The notes under the pieces are model-generated. The model was not told the origin of the DNA, did not search any database, and saw only the letters and a list, made by a program, of their open reading frames with translations. DNA of 64,000 bases. Origin: Micromonospora inositola. Its GTDB lineage: Bacteria; Actinomycetota; Actinomycetes; Mycobacteriales; Micromonosporaceae. Position 1 is the first letter of the stretch. Each line of letters begins with the position of its first letter. This document shows positions 19,249 to 27,059 of the stretch, one piece after another. Where the stretch lies: positions 3,932,001 through 3,996,000 of the forward strand of contig NZ_LT607754.1 in NCBI RefSeq assembly GCF_900090285.1. The letters run 5' to 3'. Made by a program: the position numbers and the translations under genes.

Positions 19249-19267
19249 CGCCGGCGGCAACCGGAGC

Positions 19268-19834
19268 TCAGCCGGCGGTCGCCGCCGCGCGCAGTTCGGC
19301 GAAGGCGGCGCCGAGCGTCTCCGGGGTGAAGTGCGCGTTCAGGCCGCTCGGGTTGGGCAGCACCCAGAGCCGGGCCTCGCCGAGCAGCTCGGGCTGCGGC
19401 CCGAAGGCCGCCTTCGGCCGGGCGAAACCGATCCGGTACGCGGTCACCCCGACCACCGCCACCCACCGCGGCCGGTACCGCTCGACCTTCGTGGCCAGGG
19501 CGTCCGCGCCGGCCACCAGCTCCGCCGGTGTCAGCTCGTCGGCCCGGGCGCTGGCCCGGGCCACCATGTTGGTGATGCCTAGTCCCCAGCCGAGCAGCTC
19601 GCCCTGCTCGCTGGGGTGCAGCTGGCGCGGGGTGAGGCCGCCCCGGTGCAGCGCCGGCCAGAACCGGTTGCCCGGCCGGGCGAAATGCCAGCCGGTGGCC
19701 GCCGACCAGAGCCCCGGGTTGATCCCGACGAAGAGCACGTCCAGCCCCGGCGCGATCAGGTCCGGAAGGATCTTGTCGGCCGCGGCCGCCAGGTCCTCCC
19801 GCGTCGGCCGCGGGTAGCGCCGGTCCGCCGTCAC
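19268..19834 (-). CDS. mug: Mismatch-specific uracil-DNA glycosylase (MUG/TDG type)
   Basis: This 188-residue protein carries the family motifs FVGINPGLWSAATGWHFARP, with the catalytic Asn in GINPG, and VLPNPSGLNAHF near the C-terminus. MUG removes uracil and ethenocytosine opposite guanine. Its GTG start overlaps the stop of the upstream SDR gene (GTGA), so the two are coupled. It converges on the ABC exporter with only 19 bases between stops. Confidence 0.92.
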   Translation of the reverse strand: MTADRRYPRPTREDLAAAADKILPDLIAPGLDVLFVGINPGLWSAATGWHFARPGNRFWPALHRGGLTPRQLHPSEQGELLGWGLGITNMVARASARADELTPAELVAGADALATKVERYRPRWVAVVGVTAYRIGFARPKAAFGPQPELLGEARLWVLPNPSGLNAHFTPETLGAAFAELRAAATAG

Positions 19835-20592
19835 AGGCCGCGCAGCGCGCCGCCGTCGACCGGCACGGTGATCCCGGTGACGTAGCTGGCGGCGGGGGAG
19901 AGCAGGAACGCGGCGACCCGGCCGAACTCCGCCGGCTCGCCGATCCGGCGCAGCGGGATGCCGGCCTCCGCCTCGGCCCGGGCCCGCTCGGCGTCCCCGG
20001 TGGCGGCGAGGAGCTCCCGGTTCCGGTCCGTCATGATCCGGCCCGGCAGCAGGCCGACCACGCGTACGCCGCGCGGGCCGTACTCGTCGGCGATGTCCTT
20101 GGCCACCCCGGCCAGGCCCGGGCGCAGCCCGTTGGAGATGCCCAGACCGGGCACCGGCCCGCGGGCCGAGGTGGAGAGCACCAGGCCGATCGCGCCGCCG
20201 CCGGTGAGCGCGGCGGCGACCGTCCGGGCGGCGCGGACGCTGCCCAGGAAGACCGTCTCGAACGATTCCCGCCACTGCTCGTCGCTCACCTGGGCGGCGG
20301 TGCCCCGGGGCGGCCCGCCCACCGAGACCAGCGCCCCGTCGAGGCGGCCGAACTGTTCCCGGGCGGCGGCCACCAGCCGCTGCGGCGTCTCCGGGTCGCT
20401 GAGGTCGGCGGTCAGCCCGATCGCCCGCTCCGGGCCGCCGAGCGCCTCGACCGCCGCGGCCACCCGCTCCGGGGCGCGTGCCGAGATCACCACCCGGGCG
20501 CCGTCCGCGACGAGGCGTTCGGCGGTGGCGAAACCGAGGCCACCGGAGGCGCCGGTGAGCACGTACACCCGGCCGGCCAGTCCGAGATCCAT
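19831..20592 (-). CDS. Atypical SDR-family oxidoreductase lacking the YxxxK motif
   Basis: This 253-residue Rossmann-fold protein has the cofactor motif TGASGGLGFA (residues 13-22), an ADLSD segment and the terminus YVTGITVPVDGG. At the catalytic site the usual Ser..YxxxK reads STSARGPVPGLGISNGLRPG: the serine is present, but Tyr and Lys positions are SN and LR. A subgroup of actinobacterial SDR proteins has this pattern. It may bind NAD(P) with altered or lost reductase activity. It lies between the DUF692 cassette (42 bases upstream) and mug. Confidence 0.82.
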   Translation of the reverse strand: MDLGLAGRVYVLTGASGGLGFATAERLVADGARVVISARAPERVAAAVEALGGPERAIGLTADLSDPETPQRLVAAAREQFGRLDGALVSVGGPPRGTAAQVSDEQWRESFETVFLGSVRAARTVAAALTGGGAIGLVLSTSARGPVPGLGISNGLRPGLAGVAKDIADEYGPRGVRVVGLLPGRIMTDRNRELLAATGDAERARAEAEAGIPLRRIGEPAEFGRVAAFLLSPAASYVTGITVPVDGGALRGL

Positions 20593-20634
20593 GGGGCCGA
20601 TCCTGCCGTACCGCGGAGCACCGCGCCAACCGGC

Positions 20635-21213
20635 TCAGCGACGGGCGGGGCGCAGCAGGCGTACCCGACCCGCGAGCTGCACCGCGACGGCGCCGCCGGC
20701 CCGGCCCACGGCCGGGAGCCGGCGCGGCCGGGGGGCGCCGCGTCCGTCGTAGCGGGTGACGGCCTCGCGGGTGGCCAGCTCCTCCGCGCCGAGCGCCGGC
20801 AGCGTGCCGCGGTCGCGCAGCTCCCGGGCCAGGTCCCAGCCGTCGCGCAGCGACCCGTTGGTGGGGCGGCCCGCCGCCCAGTCGGCGAAGGTCGCCGGCC
20901 AGGCGGCGCCGAGGCCGGCGGCCAGCAGCGGCCAGTGCCGGGCCACGTCGCCGCCGCGCTTGCGCAGCAACGCGCGACGCGCGGCGTCGACCGGCGCCGG
21001 GGCGAACCCGGACGGCAGCCGACCGCCCGCGACCAACGTCGCGACCAGCTCCGCCTGCCGGGTCGCCAGGTCGCCGGCCGGGCCGGGACCGTCGGTCGGT
21101 GGCCGCCCTGCCGGAGCGGGGACGGCCGGCCCGGGACGGCGGTCGTCGGCCGCGCCGGTGGCCGCCGTCGCGGGGCTGACCGCGGCGCTGGCGGCGGCGT
21201 CGGGGCCGGTCAC
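20635..21213 (-). CDS. Small partner protein of the DUF692 enzyme (predicted)
   Basis: This 192-residue protein begins with a low-complexity Ala/Thr/Pro stretch. A helical domain follows: LATRQAELVATLVAGGRLPS, then FAPAPVDAARRALLRKRGGDVARHWPLLA and RPTNGSLRDGWDLARELRDRG. The pattern resembles the N-terminal domain of partner proteins (DUF2063-like, MbnC/TglI type) that bring peptide substrates to DUF692 enzymes. That assignment is inference from pattern and context. Its GTG overlaps the DUF692 stop (GTGA). The C-terminus is Arg-rich. Confidence 0.65.
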   Translation of the reverse strand: MTGPDAAASAAVSPATAATGAADDRRPGPAVPAPAGRPPTDGPGPAGDLATRQAELVATLVAGGRLPSGFAPAPVDAARRALLRKRGGDVARHWPLLAAGLGAAWPATFADWAAGRPTNGSLRDGWDLARELRDRGTLPALGAEELATREAVTRYDGRGAPRPRRLPAVGRAGGAVAVQLAGRVRLLRPARR

Positions 21214-22028
21214 GTGACCACCGGGAATCCGGCGGCGGCGGCGAGCGCGTCCAGCTCACCGCGCAGCTCCGCCGCCGGCGGGTACCCCCCGTCCCGCTCC
21301 AGCAGCAGGGCCGGCGGCCGGCGTCGGGCGCAGAGCTCGCCGACCAGGTCGAGCACCTCGGCGGGCACCGGGTCGGTGTGCGTGTCGTGGTAGAAGCCGC
21401 CCTGTTCGGCCCCGCCCGCGACGTGCACGTAGGCGACCCGGTCCAGCGGCAGCCGGTCGAGCAGCGCGAGCGGGTCGGTGCCCCGGTTGCGGGCGTTGGC
21501 GTGCACGTTGGCGACGTCCAGCAGCAGCAGCGCCCCGGTGGCGTCCAGGATCTCCGTCAGGAAGGCCGCTTCGTCCAGCTCGTCGTCCGGCCAGTCGAAG
21601 AGCGCGGCGATCGGCTCCAGCGCGATCGGCACCGGCAGCTCGGCCTGCGCCCGCCGGACGTTCGCCACCACCGCGGCGACCGCCTCCCGGCTGCGCGGCA
21701 GCGGCAGCAGGTGCCCGGCCTCCAGCCCGCCGGCCCGGACGAACGCGATGTGCTCGCTCACCAGCGGCGCGTCGACCAGCGCGGCCACCCCGGCCAGGTG
21801 GGCCAACCGGGCCGGATCCACCGGCTCGGCGCCGCCGAGGGAGAGCTTCACCCCGTGCGGTACGACGGTGACCCCGCGCCCGCGCAGCTCGGCGAGGCCG
21901 GGCGGCAGCGGCCCGGCCGGGGCGACCGTCTCGGCGACCACCTCGACGAAGCGCAGCCCCGGCAGGTCGACCACGAAACCGGCGATCTCCGGCCGCCAGC
22001 CGATGCCCACCCCGTACGGCCCGGTCAT
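21210..22028 (-). CDS. DUF692 family protein (multinuclear non-heme iron oxidase, MNIO)
   Basis: This 272-residue TIM-barrel protein of the MbnB/TglH/ChrH superfamily has the expected metal-ligand stretches in order: VVPHGVKLSLGG, PLVSEHIAF, IALEPIA, LLLDVANVHANARN, VAYVHVAGGAE, YHDTHTDPVP and LLLERDGG. Characterised members use two or three iron ions to modify cysteines in peptides, forming for example oxazolone/thioamide or thio-amino acids. ATG 22028 overlaps the stop of the membrane-protein gene (ATGA), and its own stop overlaps the partner gene (GTGA). The probable substrate is the Cys-rich tail encoded just upstream. Confidence 0.88.
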   Translation of the reverse strand: MTGPYGVGIGWRPEIAGFVVDLPGLRFVEVVAETVAPAGPLPPGLAELRGRGVTVVPHGVKLSLGGAEPVDPARLAHLAGVAALVDAPLVSEHIAFVRAGGLEAGHLLPLPRSREAVAAVVANVRRAQAELPVPIALEPIAALFDWPDDELDEAAFLTEILDATGALLLLDVANVHANARNRGTDPLALLDRLPLDRVAYVHVAGGAEQGGFYHDTHTDPVPAEVLDLVGELCARRRPPALLLERDGGYPPAAELRGELDALAAAAGFPVVT

Positions 22029-22933
22029 CCGCCGCACCCGCCCCCGCCGCCGCCGCCACCCCCGCAGGAGCTGCCGCCGCCGCAGGAGCTGCCGCCGCCG
22101 CAGGAGCTGCCGCCACTCGAGCCGCCGCTGCCGGACAGCGCCTGGCGCTGGATCTCGGCCTGCTCGGCGAAGCCCGGGTCCATCGTCCAGATGGTGGCGG
22201 TGCCGAAGAGCGCCACCCCCATCGCCGCGTCGGACGGGCCGTAGGTGGCGTACGCGGGCGCCGAGGCGGGCGCCAGGTAGGTGTGCCGGCGACGCAGCTC
22301 GCGCAGCGCCCGGTCGGCCGCGCGGGTCCGCCAGGGCACCCGGATGAGCAGCACGAAGGCGAAGAACAGCGGGAACAGGGTGAGCATCAGGAAGCCGGCC
22401 GGGCGGCCGTTCGACAGCCCCACGAAGAGCCGGATCCCGCCGAGCGCGAGGAGGGCGGCCAGCAGCATCGGGCCGCGTCGCACGGCGGCCCGCCGGGCCG
22501 GGTCGAGCGCCAACCCGCGGTCCCGCAGACCGTCCCGGAGCTGCTCGACCGCCCGGGCCACCCATTCGTCGCGGCGCAGCTCCCGGGCGAAGACGTGCCG
22601 GCCGGCCGCGTTGTAGATCGCCTGGTCCAGCGGGGTGACCCCGGCGGGCATCGAGGTGCCGGTGGTGAGCCGCCGGTCGGGCCGTACGCCCACCACGCCG
22701 CCGCGTCGCAGCCCGCCGAGCGCCGTCCAGACCGCGAGCTGGTCGCCCCCGTTGAGGTACGCGACCTGCTGCGGTCCGAGTTGCCCGACGCCGTCGGTGG
22801 GCGCCCCGGCCAGGGCGCGGAAGCGGTGGACCAGGGTGCCGACGAGCACCACGGCCACGGCCAGGAGGTACCAGCGCAGGAAGACCGGGCCGGGGATGCC
22901 CCAGGTGTCGCCCGGTGCGGCGAGGACGGTCAT
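22025..22933 (-). CDS. TIGR04222-type membrane protein with Cys/Gly/Ser-rich C-terminal tail
   Basis: This 302-residue protein has one membrane helix near residues 19-37, a soluble domain (VAYLNGGDQLAVWTALGGLR onward), and two adjacent helices near 150-190. A second soluble part ends in YATYGPSDAAMGVALFGT. The last 35 or so residues are only Ser, Gly and Cys, with three SSCGGG units and a final CGG. The units come from an 18-base tandem DNA repeat (about 22064-22115). The tail resembles a peptide substrate attached to a membrane carrier. GGAGCAGACC precedes ATG 22933. Confidence 0.82.
   Translation of the reverse strand: MTVLAAPGDTWGIPGPVFLRWYLLAVAVVLVGTLVHRFRALAGAPTDGVGQLGPQQVAYLNGGDQLAVWTALGGLRRGGVVGVRPDRRLTTGTSMPAGVTPLDQAIYNAAGRHVFARELRRDEWVARAVEQLRDGLRDRGLALDPARRAAVRRGPMLLAALLALGGIRLFVGLSNGRPAGFLMLTLFPLFFAFVLLIRVPWRTRAADRALRELRRRHTYLAPASAPAYATYGPSDAAMGVALFGTATIWTMDPGFAEQAEIQRQALSGSGGSSGGSSCGGGSSCGGGSSCGGGGGGGGGCGG
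22064..22115. repeat. 18-base tandem repeat encoding SSCGGG units
   Basis: The 18-base unit GCAGGAGCTGCCGCCGCC (plus strand) occurs nearly three times in tandem within the end of the TIGR04222 gene. Each copy gives one Ser-Ser-Cys-Gly-Gly-Gly block. Repeats of this kind could vary in copy number between strains. Confidence 0.75.
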
Positions 22934-23056
22934 GGTCTGCTCCTGTCGCGCGAGGGGATCGCGGCCCCATTGTGGAGCAGACCCGCCAGGGGTGATCCCG
23001 GCCCGTGGGCCGAGTTACCGGACCGAGATCCGGCGCCACGGGGCGGACCCGTGCGG

Positions 23057-23629
23057 TCAGCGGCGGCGGACCGCCTCCTCGACCAGGTCGAGCACCGGGC
23101 CGAGGTCACCTGCCGGACGACCCATCGCCAGGTGCAGCACCAGCCCGTCGTAGGCCAGCTCCAGGAACTGGGCCAGCACGTCGATCGGCACGTCCTCGCG
23201 GAGCACCCCGGCCTCCCGCTGGCGGACCAGGCGTTCCCGGGTGGCCTCGGCGATGGCCGCCGACCGTTCCGCCCAGCGCCGGGCGAAGGCCGGGTCGGTA
23301 CGCAGCCGCCGGGAGACCTCCAACTGGCTGCCCAGCCAGCCGGTGGTGTCCGGGGAGACCGCCCGGGCGAGCAGGTCCCGCATGACCTGGACCAGGCCGT
23401 TGCGGGCCACCGTCTCCACCATCGCGGCGGCGTCGTCCTCGGCGACCGCCAGGAAGAGCGAGTCCTTGTCCCGGAAGTGGTGGAAGATGGCGCCCCGGGA
23501 CAGCCCGGTGGCCTCCTCCAGGCGGCGTACGGTGGCGCCCTCGTAACCGTGCCGGGCGAAACACGCCCGCGCGGCGCCGAGGATCTCCTGCCGGCGCGCA
23601 TCGAGCTGGTCCTGACTTACTCTGGGCAC
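23057..23629 (-). CDS. acnR: TetR-family regulator, AcnR orthologue (aconitase repressor)
   Basis: This 190-residue protein opens with SQDQLDARRQEILGAARACF, then RHGYEGATVRRLEEATGLSRGAIFHHFRDKDSLFLAVAEDDAA. The helix-turn-helix is very close to Corynebacterium AcnR. LEVSRRLRTDPAFARRW and DVPIDVLAQFLELAYDGLV in the ligand domain also fit. In Corynebacterium, AcnR represses the aconitase gene. Here the aconitase gene lies 12 kb away, and both promoters share an operator-like sequence. GTG 23629 is the likely start. It may be co-transcribed with the TIGR04222 cassette, 123 bases downstream. Confidence 0.88.
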   Translation of the reverse strand: MPRVSQDQLDARRQEILGAARACFARHGYEGATVRRLEEATGLSRGAIFHHFRDKDSLFLAVAEDDAAAMVETVARNGLVQVMRDLLARAVSPDTTGWLGSQLEVSRRLRTDPAFARRWAERSAAIAEATRERLVRQREAGVLREDVPIDVLAQFLELAYDGLVLHLAMGRPAGDLGPVLDLVEEAVRRR

Positions 23630-23662
23630 GGGACGATCGTGTCAGGTGCCCCGGGCCGATGC

Positions 23663-23680
23663 AAACCGTACGTACGGCTT
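23663..23680. promoter_or_regulatory. Palindromic AcnR-type operator upstream of acnR
   Basis: AAACCGTACGTACGGCTT contains the perfect 12-base palindrome CCGTACGTACGG (23666-23677). It lies 34 bases before the acnR start, between divergent genes. The same sequence, with 16 of 18 bases identical, is found over the aconitase promoter at 39005-39022. Confidence 0.65.
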
Positions 23681-23736
23681 GGGATCGGGCTCCGCCGGAA
23701 GCCTCCGAGCTCGGGGGGTCCGGTTACGATCGCCCG

Positions 23737-24591
23737 ATGACGCCGGCCACCCCCCTTCCCGAGCATCCGCTGACCGTGGCGGCCGTCCAGGCCGAGCCGG
23801 TCCCCGGCGACGTCGCCGGAAACGCCACCACCGCCGCCCGGCTGGTCGGCCGGGCGCCCGACGCCCGGATCGTCGTGCTGCCGGAGCTGTTCCTGCCGGC
23901 GTACCACCCGCCGACCCTGGCCGCCGACCCGGCCGGCACCGACGTGGCCGCCGACGCGGACGGCCTGGTCGACGATCCGCGGCTCGACCCGCTGCGGGCG
24001 GCTGCCCGGGACGGCGGTGCCACCGTGGTGGTGGGCGCGGCCGTCCGGCACCCCGACGGGCGGCGGACCATCTCCTCGCTCGTCGTCGACGCCGCCGGGG
24101 TCGCCCGGTCGGCGTACGACAAGCAGCAGCTCTGGGGCGGTGAGCGCGACCTGTTCGACGCCGGCCGGCGCGGCGCCACCCTGCTGGTCGACGGCTGGCG
24201 GCTCGGCCTGGGCATCTGCTACGACGGGTGCTTCCCCGAGCACGGCCGCGCCGCCGCCGCCGACGGTGCCCACGGCTACCTCTGCCCCAGCGGCTACCTG
24301 GCCGGCTCGGCGCACCGGCGGGACCTCTACTACGCCGCCCGCGCCCTGGACAACACCATGTACGTGGTCTTCGCCAACGCCGTCGGCGGCGCCGACCCGT
24401 GGCGGTTCAGCGGCGGCGCGGCGGTGTACGACCCGGAGGGCCGGCCGCTCGCCCGCGGCGCCGACGCGGGGGAGGACGTGCTGGTCGCGACCCTCGACCC
24501 CGGGGCGCTCGCGGCCACCCGGGCGGCGCACACCATGCTCGCCGACCGCCCTGCCGACCAGGGGTTGCCCCGAACGGTGCTGGCCGGCTGA
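23737..24591 (+). CDS. Carbon-nitrogen hydrolase (nitrilase superfamily amidase)
   Basis: This 284-residue enzyme has the complete Glu-Lys-Cys triad: E50 in VVLPELFLP, K129 in AYDKQQLWGGE, and C161 in LGICYDGCFPE. It would hydrolyse a C-N bond of an amide or carbamoyl compound in the cytoplasm; the substrate is not evident. ATG 23737 follows a G-rich stretch (GGGGGG at 23713-23718). It is divergent from acnR, and the palindromic operator lies between them, so AcnR could also affect this gene. Confidence 0.88.
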   Translation: MTPATPLPEHPLTVAAVQAEPVPGDVAGNATTAARLVGRAPDARIVVLPELFLPAYHPPTLAADPAGTDVAADADGLVDDPRLDPLRAAARDGGATVVVGAAVRHPDGRRTISSLVVDAAGVARSAYDKQQLWGGERDLFDAGRRGATLLVDGWRLGLGICYDGCFPEHGRAAAADGAHGYLCPSGYLAGSAHRRDLYYAARALDNTMYVVFANAVGGADPWRFSGGAAVYDPEGRPLARGADAGEDVLVATLDPGALAATRAAHTMLADRPADQGLPRTVLAG

Positions 24592-24653
24592 CCGACGGCG
24601 CAGGGTCGCCCGGCCCCTGTCGGCCGTGCACCTCGGTCCCGTAGGGTGCGCGA

Positions 24654-25298
24654 GTGCCGCTGCTCCTACTGGACCTGGACAACACCCTGCTCGACCGGAC
24701 CGGGTCGTTCCGTGCGTGGGGAGAGCGTTTCCTGGACAACGTCGGCGCGCCGGCCGCCGACATCGACTGGCTGCTCTCCGTCGACGCCGACGGGCTGACC
24801 GACCGGTGGGACGTCGCGGACGCCATCCGCGACCGGTACCGGCTGGCCGTCCCCTCCATCGACCTGGTCGACGAGCTGCACGACGGGGTGGTGGCGAACA
24901 CCCGGCTGGACCCGCTGGTCGCCTGCGCACTGCGGATCGCCGACGACGCGGGCTGGGTACCGGTGGTGGTCAGCAACGGCGCGGTGCGCCAGCAGGACGC
25001 GAAGATCCGCCGGACCGGCCTGGACCGGTACGTGGCCGACTGGGTGATCTCCGAGGAGGCCGGGGTCAGCAAGCCCAACCCGCGGATCTTCGCGCTCGCC
25101 GCCCAGCGCGCCCGGATGTCGCTGCGCGGCGCCTGGGTGGTCGGGGACAGCCCGGAGGCGGACATCGGCGGGGCCGCCGCCGTTGGCCTGCCGAGCGTCT
25201 GGCTGCACCGCGGCCGGACCTGGTCGGACACCCGGTTCGCGCCCACCCGCACCGTGGACGGGCTGATCGCCGCGGTGGCCACCGTGCTCGCCGGCTGA
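24654..25298 (+). CDS. HAD-superfamily hydrolase (phosphatase-like)
   Basis: This 214-residue protein has HAD motif I LLLDLDNTLLD at its start, an alpha-helical cap (DRWDVADAIRDRYR), motif II VVVSNGAV, motif III lysine in VSKPNPRIF, and motif IV VVGDSPEADIGGA. It is a probable small-molecule phosphatase of subfamily I. GTG 24654 is close to TAGGGT, so a short leader or leaderless transcript is possible. No substrate can be proposed. Confidence 0.88.
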   Translation: MPLLLLDLDNTLLDRTGSFRAWGERFLDNVGAPAADIDWLLSVDADGLTDRWDVADAIRDRYRLAVPSIDLVDELHDGVVANTRLDPLVACALRIADDAGWVPVVVSNGAVRQQDAKIRRTGLDRYVADWVISEEAGVSKPNPRIFALAAQRARMSLRGAWVVGDSPEADIGGAAAVGLPSVWLHRGRTWSDTRFAPTRTVDGLIAAVATVLAG

Positions 25299-25417
25299 GC
25301 CGGCGCGTCGCCGCCGGGTCCCGGTTATTCGGTTGACCCCGCGGCGGCCCGCGGTGAGCATGGGTGCCGCGCGCAGGCGCAGCCGGGCGGCGCCCGGTCG
25401 AGGAGAGGAGGTCGGTC

Positions 25418-25564
25418 ATGGCCGTCTTTGCAGGGTCGTTCCACCTGCCTCCATCAGCCTCGATCAAGGGATCACCAAACCCGTGCGTGAACACGACCTC
25501 CCGGCGCGCGAGCGCCGTGGCCGCGGCAAGAGCCGCTTCGACGACGACGAACCGCATTTCCTGA
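25418..25564 (+). CDS. Possible 48-codon upstream reading frame overlapping the RIO kinase start
   Basis: ATG 25418 has one of the strongest ribosome-binding sites in the window, GAGGAGAGGAGG, 6 bases upstream. Its frame runs 48 codons (start MAVFAGSFHLPPSAS) and ends 80 bases inside the kinase gene in another frame. The peptide has no recognisable domain and becomes Ser/Ala/Arg rich, like out-of-frame translation. It may be a leader that couples or limits kinase translation. Alternatively, a sequence error could have separated the true kinase start. Confidence 0.35.
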   Translation: MAVFAGSFHLPPSASIKGSPNPCVNTTSRRASAVAAARAASTTTNRIS

Positions 25565-26412
25565 AGCACGGCCGGCCCGCCGAGCCGGCCCTGACCGAGC
25601 CCGACGACGAGCCCGACCCCGAGGACCCCTGGTCCTCCTGGGACGGGGCCGTGCACGGCCCGGAACCGCACCCCGAGTGGCTGGTCACCGAGCTGGCCGC
25701 CCGGGACACCGAACTCGGCGTGCTCAAGACCGGCAAGGAGGCGGACGTCCACCTGGTCCGCCGGGCCGTGCCGGAGACCGGCCGGTCCTGCCTGTTGGCG
25801 GCGAAACGCTACCGGGACGCCCAGCACCGGCTCTTCCACCGGGACGCCGGCTACCTGGAGGGGCGCCGGGTCCGCCGGTCCCGGGAGAACCGGGCGATGG
25901 CCGGCCGGACCGCCTTCGGCCGGCAGATGATCGCCGGGCAGTGGGCGGCGGCCGAGTTCTCGGCGCTGGCCCGGCTCTGGGAGATCGGCGCGGAGTCCGG
26001 GCGGATCGCCGTGCCGTACCCGGTGCAGCTGCTCGGCACCGAGCTGATGCTGGAGTTCGTCGGGGACGCCGACGAGGGGCAGGCCGCGCCCCGGCTGGCC
26101 CAGCTCCGGCCCGAACCCGCCGAGCTGCGCGATCTGTGGGAGCAGATGGTCGACGCCCTGGTCGTGCTCGCCCGCGCCGGGTACGCGCACGGTGACCTGT
26201 CGCCGTACAACCTGCTGGTGCACCGGGGTCGGCTGGTCATGATCGACCTGCCGCAGGTGGTCGACGTGGTGGCCAACCCGCAGGGGCCGGAGTTCCTCGC
26301 CCGGGACGTCCGGGTGGTCGGCGCGTGGTTCGCCGCTCGGGGACTGCCCGCCCTGGCGGTCGACCCGGCCGAGCTGACCGGGCTGCTGCTGCAGGAGGCG
26401 GGCATCCGCTGA
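25483..26412 (+). CDS. RIO-type atypical serine protein kinase
   Basis: This 309-residue protein has an acidic, disordered N-terminus (about 70 residues), then a RIO kinase domain. The nucleotide loop is LGVLKTGKEADVHLV, the ATP lysine is in LLAAKRYRD, and the catalytic loop is YAHGDLSPYNLLVH. The metal aspartate lies in VMIDLPQVVDV. RIO kinases are best known in archaeal and eukaryotic ribosome maturation; bacterial roles are poorly known. GTG 25483 gives the best N-terminus but lacks a good ribosome-binding site, unlike the overlapping small frame at 25418. Confidence 0.85.
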   Translation: MREHDLPARERRGRGKSRFDDDEPHFLKHGRPAEPALTEPDDEPDPEDPWSSWDGAVHGPEPHPEWLVTELAARDTELGVLKTGKEADVHLVRRAVPETGRSCLLAAKRYRDAQHRLFHRDAGYLEGRRVRRSRENRAMAGRTAFGRQMIAGQWAAAEFSALARLWEIGAESGRIAVPYPVQLLGTELMLEFVGDADEGQAAPRLAQLRPEPAELRDLWEQMVDALVVLARAGYAHGDLSPYNLLVHRGRLVMIDLPQVVDVVANPQGPEFLARDVRVVGAWFAARGLPALAVDPAELTGLLLQEAGIR

Positions 26413-26419
26413 GCGGACC

Positions 26420-26451
26420 GTGGCCCGGGCGGGTGGACCCGCCCGGGCCAC
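26420..26451. terminator. Bidirectional terminator
   Basis: The arms GTGGCCCGGGCGGGT (26420-26434) and ACCCGCCCGGGCCAC (26437-26451) pair perfectly over 15 bp. It separates the convergent RIO kinase and DUF2630 genes and lies 4 bases before the latter's stop. Confidence 0.75.
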
Positions 26452-26455
26452 CGTT

Positions 26456-26704
26456 TCACTGGAGGTAGCGCTCGACCTCCGGCAGCGGTCGCTCGCCCTG
26501 GGCGTCCGGGTCGCCGTGCGCCTGCCGGGCCGCGCGGCGGCGGCGCAGCAGGTCCCAGCACTGGTCGAGGGATTCCTCCAGCGCCCGCAGCCGTTCCTTG
26601 GCCTCGTCGTCGGTGCCGGACTCGTGCTCCTGCGCGGCCGAGCGGAGCCGGTGCTCCTCGTCGACCAGTTCGGAGATCCGGTTCAGGATGGTCTTGTCGT
26701 CCAT
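26456..26704 (-). CDS. DUF2630 family protein
   Basis: This 82-residue acidic helical protein starts MDDKTILNRISELVDEEHRL, continues with ERLRALEESLDQCWDLLRRR, and ends with a PEVERYLQ tail. This matches DUF2630, a small actinobacterial family of unknown function that probably folds as a helical hairpin. ATG 26704 was chosen at the first family-like residue; the frame stays open upstream but without similarity. Confidence 0.85.
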   Translation of the reverse strand: MDDKTILNRISELVDEEHRLRSAAQEHESGTDDEAKERLRALEESLDQCWDLLRRRRAARQAHGDPDAQGERPLPEVERYLQ

Positions 26705-26856
26705 GCCCCTGAGCCTGGCACAGGGCACGGGCACGCGCCCAGGTTCTCTCCGCCGTCGCCGCGTCGGCCGCCGCGGGAGGCTGACGGGTGGTCCGATCAG
26801 GTCGTCGGGGCGGAACGCACAGTGATCGACCAGCGAACGCCGGCGGGTCGCCGCCG

Positions 26857-26986
26857 GCCCTTTGCTCTGCTGCAGCGGAGGCAACAGTTACCCGGCGTGA
26901 CGCCGACAGTGGCGCCGACGATCGGACCGGCCGTGAACCAGCACTGGCCAGGCCGGTGTTGCCGCCAAGGCAGCAGAGCAAAGGGC
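26857..26986. repeat. 130-base element with long terminal inverted repeats in a gene-free stretch
   Basis: The stretch 26705-27060 holds no convincing gene. Its main feature is an inverted repeat: GCCCTTTGCTCTGCTGC (26857-26873) is the exact complement of 26970-26986, and GGCAAC (26880-26885) of 26958-26963. The 72 bases between them have no clear coding. It could be a small non-autonomous mobile element, although no target duplication is visible, or the DNA for a large RNA hairpin. A second small hairpin (CCGGCGG..CCGCCGG) lies just before it. Confidence 0.6.
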
Positions 26987-27059
26987 GGGGGAGATCCGAA
27001 GCCGGTCGGCGGGACGGCTACGGTCGGGGACGGGCCGGCCGGGTCACCGTCCGTCACCC

